Shown in pieces: positions 21,881-29,252 of a stretch of 64,000 nt of DNA (position 1 is its first letter; every line of letters starts with the position of its first letter). The notes beneath the pieces are model-generated. The model saw only the letters and a list, made by a program, of their open reading frames with translations, did not search any database and was not told the DNA's origin. Made by a program: the position numbers and the translations under genes. The DNA comes from Nitrospiraceae bacterium (GTDB taxonomy: Bacteria > Nitrospirota > Nitrospiria > Nitrospirales > Nitrospiraceae): the NCBI GenBank assembly GCA_009692155.1, contig SHZW01000006.1:36320-100319 (forward strand), read 5' to 3'.

Positions 21881-21910
21881 TTTGCCGACACCTGAACCTG
21901 TTAGGATGAG

Positions 21911-21996
21911 GGCACGAGGCGCGGGCCTCGGGACGCGAGACGAAGACAAATGTTGTTGCGCCTTGTCTCGTGCCTCGCGTCTCGTGTCTCGCGCCT
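21911..21996 (+). repeat. Heptameric repeat hairpin E upstream of the copper ATPase
   Basis: The 5' arm (21911-21949) has words GCACGAG, GCGCGGG, CCTCGGG, ACGCGAG, ACGAAGA. The 3' arm (21963-21996) has CGTGCCT, CGCGTCT, CGTGTCT, CGCGCCT. The arms pair as a long imperfect stem around a loop of about 13 nt. It lies between the NtrC-type gene and the ATPase start at 22016, so it may be a terminator or leader structure. Confidence 0.85.
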
Positions 21997-22015
21997 GCGC
22001 GAACGGAGTGAGCGA

Positions 22016-24565
22016 ATGGCCATTGATCCTGTTTGCGGAATGACAGTTGAAGAAAACACGGCTGCCGCAACAGCGGTCTATCACGGCACGACCTATTACT
22101 TTTGCGCGCCGGGATGCAAACGTCGCTTTGAGGCCGATCCCGATAAAATCTTGCAGGCAGGACCGCAGGGGATGGCCCAGTCCGCCGCGCAGCCAACCGT
22201 ACAGATGGTGACGCTGGGGCCAACGAGCAGGCGCGAGTCGCGGGACACGGGGCACGAGACTCGGCCGTCGACCCTTGCGCCAGCCCCTCGCCTCACGCCT
22301 CACGCCTCACGCCTCACGCTTACGATTCCCATCGAAGGCATGTCCTGCGCCTCCTGCGTCGCCAGGATCGAACAGGGCCTCCAGGCCACACCGGGCGTAC
22401 TGCGTGCCTCGGTCAATCTGGCAACTGAAAAAGCCACCGTGGACTACCAGCCGGGAGCCACGAATTCCGAAGCCATCCAGGAGACGATCCGCTCGCTTGG
22501 CTATACGCCGCTGATGCCCGCAGCACAGAAGACGGATGCGGCCGGCGACCGCGAGGACACCGCTCGCGCGCTGATGGTGCAATGCTCCGTGGCCGCTGCG
22601 TTGACCATCCCCATCATGGTCCTGGGCATGGCCGAGCACCTGGGCATTTCGATCTCACAGACGGCGTCGTTCTGGGCCCAATGGCTCCTCGCCACCCCCA
22701 TTCAATTCTGGGCCGGCCGGCGCTTCTATAAAGGAGCGATCGCGGTCGCCCGGCACGGCTCCACCGACATGAATACGTTGATCGCGGTCGGCACCTCGGC
22801 GGCCTATCTCTACAGCGTCGCTGCCGTCCTGGCGCCGGAGTTTTTCGCCGCGACCGGGCAGGCGCCCGCGGTGTATTTCGACACCTCGGCGTCCATCATC
22901 ACGCTCATTCTGTTCGGACGCCTGCTGGAGGCGCGGGCCAGGGGGCGGGCCTCGGAAGCGATCCGCGCGCTGGCGGGCTTGCAGCCCAAGCGGGCGCGCG
23001 TCATCCGCAACGGGCGCGAGTCGGATCTGCCGATCGAAGACGTCAGAGTCGGCGATCTCGTAATCGTGCGGCCCGGCGAGAAAGTTCCCGTGGACGGTGT
23101 GGTGCGCCAGGGCGCTTCGGCCGTCGACGAATCCATGATCACAGGAGAGAGCCTGCCGGTGGACAAACAGCCCGGCGACCCGGTGGTCGGCTCGACGCTG
23201 AACTGCACGGGCAGCCTGCGGATCGAAGCCACGAAAGTGGGCCGCGAGACGGCGCTGGCCCGGATCATCCGGATCGTGGAAGACGCGCAGGCCGCCAAAC
23301 CGCCGCTCGCCAAGCTGGCGGATCGGATCGCCGCGTATTTCGTCCCGGCAGTCATGGGCATCGCGGGGCTGACGTTCCTGCTGTGGCTGATGCTGGGACC
23401 GTCGCCGGCATTCACGCACGCGCTGCTCAACGCCGTCGCCGTGCTCATCATCGCCTGCCCCTGCGCGCTTGGACTCGCCACTCCGACCTCCGTCATGGTC
23501 GGCATCGGCAAGGGCGCGGAGCACGGCGTGCTGATCCGGGGCGGCGACGCCCTGGAACGCGCGCACCAGCTCACGACCGTCGTGCTGGACAAAACCGGCA
23601 CCATGACACGCGGCGAGCCGTCCGTCGGCGCCGTCCTGCCGTTCGCCGAGGGATGGACGACCGAACAGATCATCGCCATCGCGGCCTCCGCCGAACAGGA
23701 TTCGGAGCATCCGGTGGGAGCGGCCATCGTCCGTCACGCCAAGGAACAGGGGCTCGCGCTCCGCGCGCTGGAGGCCTTCGCCGCCGTGCCCGGGCACGGC
23801 GTCCGCGCCACGGTGGCCGGACCGCCGAATTCCCAGATGGTGTTGATCGGGAACCTCCGCCTGATGGAAATCGAGAATATTCACGTTTCATCCCAGGCAC
23901 AGCAGGCGGCCCAACACCTGGCAGCCGCCGGCGTCACTCCGATGTACGTCGCCGTCAGGACAGCGGGCGAACCATCTCACGCTCCCAGCGTCATCGGCGT
24001 CATCGCCGTGACGGATACGCTCAAGGAGCATGCCCGCGAGACCGTCGCGGCGCTTCAGCGCCTGGGTTTGGAGGTCATCTTATTGACCGGCGACAACCAG
24101 CGCACGGCCCAGGCCATCGCCGGGCAACTGAGCATCACCCGCGTGCTCGCCGAAATCCTGCCCGACCAAAAAGCGTGGGAGATCAGGCAACTGCAAGACA
24201 CCGGCAAGATCGTGGCGATGGTCGGCGACGGCATCAACGATGCGCCGGCCCTAGCCCAGGCCGACGTCGGCATCGCAATCGGTACCGGCACCGACGTGGC
24301 GATGGAAGCCGCCGATCTCACCTTGATCACCGGCGATCCGCGCGGCATCGTCACCGCCATCGCCCTCTCGCGCGCGACGACCAGGAACATCAAGCAAAAC
24401 CTGGCTGCCGCTTTCTTCTATAATGTGCTCCTGATTCCCGCGGCGGCGCTGGGCGTCCTCAACCCCATCTGGGCTGCGGCGGCCATGGCTCTCTCGTCCG
24501 TGAGCGTTGTCGGCAACGCCCTCCGCCTGCGGCGATTCTCGCCCCTCAAAGCGCTCGCGTCCTGA
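22016..24565 (+). CDS. copA: Copper-translocating P1B-type ATPase with N-terminal YHS domain
   Basis: An 849-residue inner-membrane pump. Residues 1-48 form a YHS metal-binding domain ([22 protein letters not shown]). Residues 70-100 are a linker encoded by a heptameric repeat. Then comes an HMA domain with CxxC ([15 protein letters not shown]), about eight membrane helices, the transport motif [15 protein letters not shown], the phosphorylated Asp in DKTGTMTRG, the SEHPVG motif and [23 protein letters not shown] and the HMA motif indicate Cu(I). ATG 22016 was chosen because MAIDPVCGM is the usual YHS start; the upstream in-frame residues are hairpin-derived. Cu export is likely. Confidence 0.94.
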   Translation: MAIDPVCGMTVEENTAAATAVYHGTTYYFCAPGCKRRFEADPDKILQAGPQGMAQSAAQPTVQMVTLGPTSRRESRDTGHETRPSTLAPAPRLTPHASRLTLTIPIEGMSCASCVARIEQGLQATPGVLRASVNLATEKATVDYQPGATNSEAIQETIRSLGYTPLMPAAQKTDAAGDREDTARALMVQCSVAAALTIPIMVLGMAEHLGISISQTASFWAQWLLATPIQFWAGRRFYKGAIAVARHGSTDMNTLIAVGTSAAYLYSVAAVLAPEFFAATGQAPAVYFDTSASIITLILFGRLLEARARGRASEAIRALAGLQPKRARVIRNGRESDLPIEDVRVGDLVIVRPGEKVPVDGVVRQGASAVDESMITGESLPVDKQPGDPVVGSTLNCTGSLRIEATKVGRETALARIIRIVEDAQAAKPPLAKLADRIAAYFVPAVMGIAGLTFLLWLMLGPSPAFTHALLNAVAVLIIACPCALGLATPTSVMVGIGKGAEHGVLIRGGDALERAHQLTTVVLDKTGTMTRGEPSVGAVLPFAEGWTTEQIIAIAASAEQDSEHPVGAAIVRHAKEQGLALRALEAFAAVPGHGVRATVAGPPNSQMVLIGNLRLMEIENIHVSSQAQQAAQHLAAAGVTPMYVAVRTAGEPSHAPSVIGVIAVTDTLKEHARETVAALQRLGLEVILLTGDNQRTAQAIAGQLSITRVLAEILPDQKAWEIRQLQDTGKIVAMVGDGINDAPALAQADVGIAIGTGTDVAMEAADLTLITGDPRGIVTAIALSRATTRNIKQNLAAAFFYNVLLIPAAALGVLNPIWAAAAMALSSVSVVGNALRLRRFSPLKALAS
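22230..22325 (+). repeat. Heptameric repeat hairpin F inside copA
   Basis: The 5' arm (22230-22264) has words GGCGCGA, GTCGCGG, GACACGG, GGCACGA, GACTCGG. The 3' arm holds four exact copies of CGCCTCA (from about 22290) plus a degenerate fifth. It is entirely in frame and encodes the Ser/Arg/Thr/Pro-rich linker between the YHS and HMA domains, including [10 protein letters not shown] with a 7-residue echo of the repeat. Confidence 0.85.
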
Positions 24566-24622
24566 ACCGAATCCGCTGATGAAAACCCGTTTCCAGAGGT
24601 ACACCGAGAACCTCGGCGTTGA

Positions 24623-24650
24623 TTGACACCGGGGAACGCGGAGGTATTCT
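24623..24650 (+). promoter_or_regulatory. Putative sigma70 promoter of the cyclase gene
   Basis: TTGACA at 24623-24628 and TATTCT at 24645-24650 with a 16-nt spacer, 63 bp before the ATG at 24714. It is the only good match in the 148-bp gap between copA and the cyclase gene. Confidence 0.5.
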
Positions 24651-24713
24651 GCCTACGCGCCGACAACGGACGCACAATCATCACGACCACCCTCGTCTGA
24701 CCGCGGAATCTCC

Positions 24714-26742
24714 ATGCAGGCACTCAAAACGTACCTCGCCGAGCACTTCGAGTTTCTCTTCGTCAACACGATCCTGATCGTCACCACCGCCATTCTCGTG
24801 TTCCTGCCTCACAAACTGGCCTTGCTCAATGTCTATTTTCTCTCCGTCATCATGACAGGCTATTTTCTCGGCAAACGGCCGGCGGTTCTGGGATCGGTTC
24901 TCTGCATCCTGGTCGTGGGCATCTACGTGGTCCTGTTCCCGGACGAGTTTCTCGAAACCAAGACCGAAATGGACCTCTATCTCACGATCGTGACCTGGGG
25001 GGGCTTTCTCATTCTGGCCGGGGCCACCGTCGGGCAACTGCAGGAACGGCTGGCACAGGAAGTCCAGGCTACGCGACAGCTCAACGTCGATCTCCAGCAT
25101 CAGCAAGCCGAAGTCCAGCAGGCCAATCTCACGCTCCGCGAATCCAGCGAGAGCCTGGTCACGCTGAACCGCAGCTTGCAAACCCAACAGGACGAACTGG
25201 GCCGGGCCAATGCCGTGCTCAAGGAACGCTCCGACGAACTGGAGCTGTCCAGGCGCTCGATTGAATCGCTGAAATCCAAGGTGGAGGAGACGCTGTACTC
25301 CACCATGGACGCCTCGGTGGTGAATCTGCTCATCGAGGGCCGCCTGCGCAATGAGAAGCGCAATCTGAGCGTCATGTTTTCCGACCTCGTCGGGTTTACC
25401 ACCTATTCGGAAGGGCTGCCGCCCGAAGCGGTCATTCGCGATCTCAACCGGTACATCGGCGACATGGAACCGATCCTGTTCAGTTATCGCGGGCACATCG
25501 ACAAGTACATGGGCGACGGCATCATGTGCGAGTTCGGCGCGCCCCTGGAATACGAATGCCATGCACTGCTGGCCGTGCTGGCCGCGCTCAAGATGCAGGA
25601 GAAAATGGTCCAGCGGAGCTACCCGTGGAGAATGCGGATCGGCATCTGATCCGGATCGACAATCACCGGGCTCATCGGACACAAACGCCAGACGTTCACC
25701 GCCGTTGGCGACGTGGTCAATGTGGCGGACCGGCTGGAAAAGGTCTGCACGCCGGAACGCATCCTGATCGATCTGCAAACCTACAACGACATCAGCCACA
25801 TCGTGGATGCTAGGAAAAAAAATGGACGTGTCCACCACCATCTTCGCCGATCCCAAGACGGAAGAGTATCTCGTGCAACTCCACACCAGGATTTCCGCCG
25901 ATCCCAAGAACGCGTCCGCGTATTATGAACTCGGCCGCATTCACCTGGACCTGAAGGAGCCCGGGGAAGCCCTGTTCTACTTCGAGCAGGCTTTGGAACT
26001 CGACAAGGAGAACAAGGATTTCAAGGTGGCCTATGCCGAAGCGGGCATGAAGGTCCACGAAACCGAGCGGCTGAGCGTGAAGGGCAAGCGCCATCGGGTG
26101 GAGGCGTTCGAAGTCATCGGCCTCAAAGACCCGTTGCTGAATCGGGACAAGCTTCCGCAGAAATTCTACGACGAATTCCGCGCCGTCGCTGATCTGATCA
26201 AGATCCCGGCCGACATCATCCTGCCCATCGAAGCCATGGACGGCAGCATCGGCCATTCCACAACCGTCGCCGTGCTGTTCTATGCCCTGGCCCAGGCCCT
26301 CGGCCTGCCTGAAAAGGACAAGAAGGATCTGCTGCTGGCGGGCTTCCTTGCGGACATCGGAAAAGAGATCGTCCCTCACTCCATCCTGAACCGCGGGGGC
26401 AGTCTCAGCAGCACCGAGTTCGACCTGATCAAAACACACACGGCGGAAAGCGTGCGGGTCATGAAAGCCAAGGGCTATGAAAACGAAGCGGCGCTCCAGA
26501 TCGTCGCGCACAGCCATGAAAACTTCAACGGCACCGGCTATCCGAAAAACTTGAAGGGCGACGCGATTCCAATCGGCTCCCGCATCATCGCCGTGGCCGA
26601 CACCTACGATGCCCTGACCTCCAAACGGCCCTACCGGGATTCATGGGAACGGCATTCCTCCATGGACCAGATCGATCGCGGCGTCGAAAAAGGCCTGTTC
26701 GATCCGAAGATCGTGCAAGCACTGCACGCGTTCATGGACTGA
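24714..26742 (+). pseudogene. Membrane adenylate/guanylate cyclase fused to TPR and HD-GYP-like domain, disrupted
   Basis: The frame from 24714 gives three or four N-terminal membrane helices, a long coiled coil (about residues 100-200) and a class III cyclase domain (LSVMFSDLVGFTTYSE, YMGDGIMCEFGAP). TGA at 25647 interrupts it, but the same frame resumes with SGSTITGLIGHKRQTFTAVGDVVNVADRLE. A run of eight A (25815-25822) then shifts frame; with seven A it joins a TPR-like segment (NASAYYELGRIHLDLKEPGEALFYFEQAL). The next part, RLSVKGKRHRVEAFEVIGL, is the usual end of a cyclase domain, which shows that both halves are one gene. An HD-GYP-like domain follows (HSHENFNGTGYP), with FLADIGK in place of HD. 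Confidence 0.8.
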
Positions 26743-26753
26743 ACGGCAAAACC

Positions 26754-26788
26754 GTGAGGCGTGAAACGGAAGGCGTCAGGCGAGGCGG
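26754..26788 (+). repeat. Heptameric repeat G between converging genes
   Basis: Exactly five 7-nt words on the plus strand: GTGAGGC, GTGAAAC, GGAAGGC, GTCAGGC, GAGGCGG. It is one-armed and lies between the end of the cyclase-HD gene and the 3' end of the nucleotidyltransferase gene, whose stop codon (26776-26778) and last codons it supplies on the minus strand. Confidence 0.8.
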
Positions 26789-27510
26789 TCCTTCAGATTA
26801 ATCAATCCTGCTTCCGCGTCGCGCTGGGCCTGCGCATAACGCTCCGGCGTCCCGATATCCGACCAGTAGCCCGATAGCTCGCATCCCGCAACGGTCTCCC
26901 CGGCCTCAATCGCCCGGACATAGGCCTCGATGATGGACGACTCGCGCCCCGCCGGCACGTCCGCCAGCAACCGCGGGTGCATGAGATGCACGCCGGCAAA
27001 CATCTGCTTCCGGGTCCGCCTATCAGGATTTTTCCCGCGCCCATTGATTCGGATCACATGATGCATCGCATCCAGTTCCACGGCGCCCCACCGATCCGGA
27101 TCGGGGTCCGTCCGCAGCGCCATCGTGGCGACGGCACGGTTCTGCCGGTGGGCGGCCGCCATGCCGCCGAGATCCATGTCGAACAGCGTATCCCCGTTCA
27201 GCACGAAAAACGGCTCGCCGCCGAAGAACGGCTCGGCCTGCTTGAGACCCCCGCCCGTGCCTAGAATCGCCGGTTCCTTCGAATAGGCGATCCGCATGCC
27301 GAATGCCGAGCCGTCGCCGAGTTCCTGTTCGATCAGGTGGCCGAGATGGTGCAGATTAATCATGACCTCCGTGACATCGTAACGGCGGAGCAGCAGCAGG
27401 TTCCAGGCGATAAGAGGACGGCCGGCGATCGGCAGAAGGGGCTTGGGCAGGGTGTCGGTCAGTGGCCGGAGGCGGGTGCCGAGTCCGGCTGCTAAGATCA
27501 TCGCCTTCAT
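26776..27510 (-). CDS. murU: N-acetylmuramate alpha-1-phosphate uridylyltransferase (MurU-like)
   Basis: A 244-residue nucleotidyltransferase with the N-terminal pyrophosphorylase motif MILAAGLGTRLRPLTDTLPKPLLPI, the central VLNGDTLFDMDL metal-binding Asp and YWSDIGTPERY near the end. Alone it could be any sugar-1-phosphate nucleotidyltransferase; the upstream AmgK-like kinase gene makes MurU the best call. The pair would convert free N-acetylmuramic acid to UDP-MurNAc, a peptidoglycan-recycling shortcut that bypasses early cell-wall synthesis. ATG 27510 gives the standard MKAMILAAG start; upstream codons are repeat-derived. Confidence 0.82.
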   Translation of the reverse strand: MKAMILAAGLGTRLRPLTDTLPKPLLPIAGRPLIAWNLLLLRRYDVTEVMINLHHLGHLIEQELGDGSAFGMRIAYSKEPAILGTGGGLKQAEPFFGGEPFFVLNGDTLFDMDLGGMAAAHRQNRAVATMALRTDPDPDRWGAVELDAMHHVIRINGRGKNPDRRTRKQMFAGVHLMHPRLLADVPAGRESSIIEAYVRAIEAGETVAGCELSGYWSDIGTPERYAQAQRDAEAGLINLKDRLA

Positions 27511-27520
27511 CGGAATTCGG

Positions 27521-27597
27521 CGCAGGCGAGAGGCGAGAGGCACGAGGCAAGCGGCAGCTCCTCTTCACCTCTAGCCCCTAGCCCCTCGCCCCTCGGC
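27521..27597 (-). repeat. Heptameric repeat hairpin H between amgK and murU
   Basis: On the plus strand 27524-27552 reads GGCGAGA, GGCGAGA, GGCACGA, GGCAAGC and 27563-27597 reads CACCTCT, AGCCCCT, AGCCCCT, CGCCCCT. Transcribed from the minus strand, it begins with the G-rich arm AGGGGCG-type words and ends with the C/T-rich arm, so the amgK-murU transcript would carry a hairpin directly before the murU start. Confidence 0.8.
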
Positions 27598-28692
27598 CTA
27601 TTGTAATTCAGGCACATACGGCGTCAGGTGCTTTCTAAGTGTCGCCAGTTCAGGATATTTTCCAAGATTCCGGCGCACGTAACCGAGCACGCGCGGGATG
27701 TCGGCCAGAAATTTCGGATTCTTTTTGACACGGTCGATGTAGACGAAGCGGCCGGCGGCTTTGAGATTGCGCTGAATGCTGATGAAATCGAACAGCCGCC
27801 GGAATGCCGGACGGTCGCCCCGGCCCGCGCCCGCCCGCTCCATGCGATCCAGATACGCCGAGATCAACTCATCGATCAACGATTCATCCAGGGCGATATA
27901 GGCATCACGCAGCAACGATGCCAGATCATACCCGGCAGGCCCCATCAGAGCATCCTGGAAATCGATCACGCCGAGACGCCCGCCATCCACCATCAGATTT
28001 CGCGAGTGATAGTCGCGATGGGTCAACACTGTGGGTTGCGCTGCCATCAGATCGGCGATGTTCTGAAGCGCGGCCCGGACCGGCTGGAAATCTTCCGCGC
28101 ACATCGGCTTCCCATGCCGTGCGACCACCCCGTATTCCAGAAAATGGTCGAACTCCCACATCAGCAGCGGCGCGTCGAACGAACGATGAAACGCAATGCA
28201 GCGGGCATCAGCGGGCGATGTGGCTGCCGTGTGGATGCGCACCAGCGTCTCGATCGCCTGATGATAGTGCCGCGCTGTGCCCGGGCTCCGCCCGTCCTGG
28301 CAGGCCTGCACCAGCAACAGGTCGCCGAAATCTTCGAGATACAGCAGGCCGGCAGTCAGGTCGTAATGATAGAGCGCGGGAACCGTCACGCCGGCTTGGG
28401 CGAGATGGCGGTGCACATTGAGAAACGGCAACTCCGTGATCGCGACGGCGCCGCTGACCGCTTCCTCCGATTGCTTGAACGCCTCCGGCTCGGCCAGTTG
28501 CATCAGGATGATCGAGCGGCCACCCGACAACCCCAGCCGGAAATACCGGCGGTTGGACGCATCGCCCGGCAGCGGCGCGAGCGTCTCCAGCACCGCACGG
28601 AACGGCAGCTTGGTTGCAACGGTTCCGGCAACGAGCGACTGGTCCGGAGGGGCGAGCACAGGCACGGGAGAAGCAGAATCAACGGCCGCCAT
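27598..28692 (-). CDS. amgK: Aminoglycoside-phosphotransferase-fold sugar kinase (AmgK-like)
   Basis: A 364-residue kinase with the APH fold: PGDASNRRYFRL nucleotide loop, the catalytic loop LTHRDYHSRNLMVDGG (Asp base) and the metal-binding GVIDFQDALMGPAGYDLASLL. The GDASNRRYFR start is characteristic of AmgK, which phosphorylates the anomeric carbon of N-acetylmuramate or N-acetylglucosamine. It lies 87 bp upstream of the nucleotidyltransferase gene, reproducing the amgK-murU recycling module. The gap holds a heptameric hairpin. Kinase family is certain; substrate rests on the pairing. Confidence 0.85.
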   Translation of the reverse strand: MAAVDSASPVPVLAPPDQSLVAGTVATKLPFRAVLETLAPLPGDASNRRYFRLGLSGGRSIILMQLAEPEAFKQSEEAVSGAVAITELPFLNVHRHLAQAGVTVPALYHYDLTAGLLYLEDFGDLLLVQACQDGRSPGTARHYHQAIETLVRIHTAATSPADARCIAFHRSFDAPLLMWEFDHFLEYGVVARHGKPMCAEDFQPVRAALQNIADLMAAQPTVLTHRDYHSRNLMVDGGRLGVIDFQDALMGPAGYDLASLLRDAYIALDESLIDELISAYLDRMERAGAGRGDRPAFRRLFDFISIQRNLKAAGRFVYIDRVKKNPKFLADIPRVLGYVRRNLGKYPELATLRKHLTPYVPELQ

Positions 28693-28776
28693 GGTCGCGG
28701 ATTATACCCAGCATCCGGCGGCTTGTCACGGCGAGAGAGACGGCGTGCCCCGTGTCATTCGCCAGGAAGTCTCAAT

Positions 28777-28977
28777 TCAATACGAGCCATACCCCTTGCT
28801 ATATCCTTCCCCGCACTCGTAGTGTTGGACCGCTTTGGGCGAATCGCCGCACAGCGGGGTGTCGCCCGCTGCTTTCGTCGGCGACAAAGTGAAAGTGCAA
28901 CCCGGCAACGCCCCCAAGGCCAATACGATCAGTCCCAACACTACCCCAGCCCGTCCTATGGATTGAGTTGCGCGCAT
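28777..28977 (-). CDS. Small putative lipoprotein
   Basis: A 66-residue protein beginning MRATQSIGRAGVVLGLIVLALGALPGC: a signal peptide with lipobox LPGC, so lipid attachment at Cys27 is likely. The mature part is about 40 residues with three further Cys (CGDSPKAVQHYECGEGYSKGYGSY) and a Gly/Tyr-rich tail. ATG 28977 is favoured over 28983 because AGGAG then sits about 8 nt upstream. No family is recognised. Confidence 0.6.
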   Translation of the reverse strand: MRATQSIGRAGVVLGLIVLALGALPGCTFTLSPTKAAGDTPLCGDSPKAVQHYECGEGYSKGYGSY

Positions 28978-29084
28978 AGCCATCTCTCCTTGTGAATTGT
29001 TACATCCACGCTACGATAAGTCTAGCACAGCCGCATGCTAAATCGCTGCGGTCAAACTTTACCAGTGCCGGACGGCGCGTCGTG

Positions 29085-29113
29085 TTGCAACCCTTGCGAC
29101 CCTGTGACATACT
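29085..29113 (+). promoter_or_regulatory. Putative promoter ahead of the duplicated GH57 5' end
   Basis: TTGCAA at 29085-29090, a 17-nt spacer, and CATACT at 29108-29113. It stands 12 bp before the degraded copy of the GH57 start and would drive transcription through it into the intact gene. Confidence 0.35.
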
Positions 29114-29125
29114 CACCATCTAGCC

Positions 29126-29252
29126 ATGAAACGGCCCGCGTCTGTTTCCCCTGGCACATGCACCAGCCGTCTTACACGGACCCCGTGGCGGGGCGTGCTG
29201 CCATGACGTGTCTGCGGCTGCACGCAGCTGAACCATTCTCGTACCAGCTATC
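29126..29252 (+). pseudogene. Degraded duplicate of the GH57 gene 5' end
   Basis: ATG 29126 begins a stretch that aligns with the first about 110 bp of the next gene: translated with one frame correction it gives RVCFPWHMHQPSYTDPVAG versus RVCFLWHMHQPYYTDPVAG in the intact protein, followed by RLHA in both. Identity then fades before the intact ATG at 29253, 127 bp downstream. There is a one-base indel right after the ATG. This is a partial tandem duplication that has decayed and cannot make a functional protein. Confidence 0.85.

Noticed and set aside
21880..22016. Upstream ATG 21950 as the copper ATPase start
   Set aside because: Codons 21950-22015 lie in the hairpin element, and MAIDPVCGM at 22016 is the normal YHS start.
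20648..22303. 551-residue minus-strand ORF across the regulator and ATPase
   Set aside because: It is antisense to two well-supported genes and has no recognisable domain.
25647..25649. TGA as selenocysteine in the cyclase
   Set aside because: The residue (MRIGI-x-SGST) is not a conserved Cys or Sec site in the family, no selenocysteine insertion hairpin is evident, and a separate frameshift breaks the same gene.
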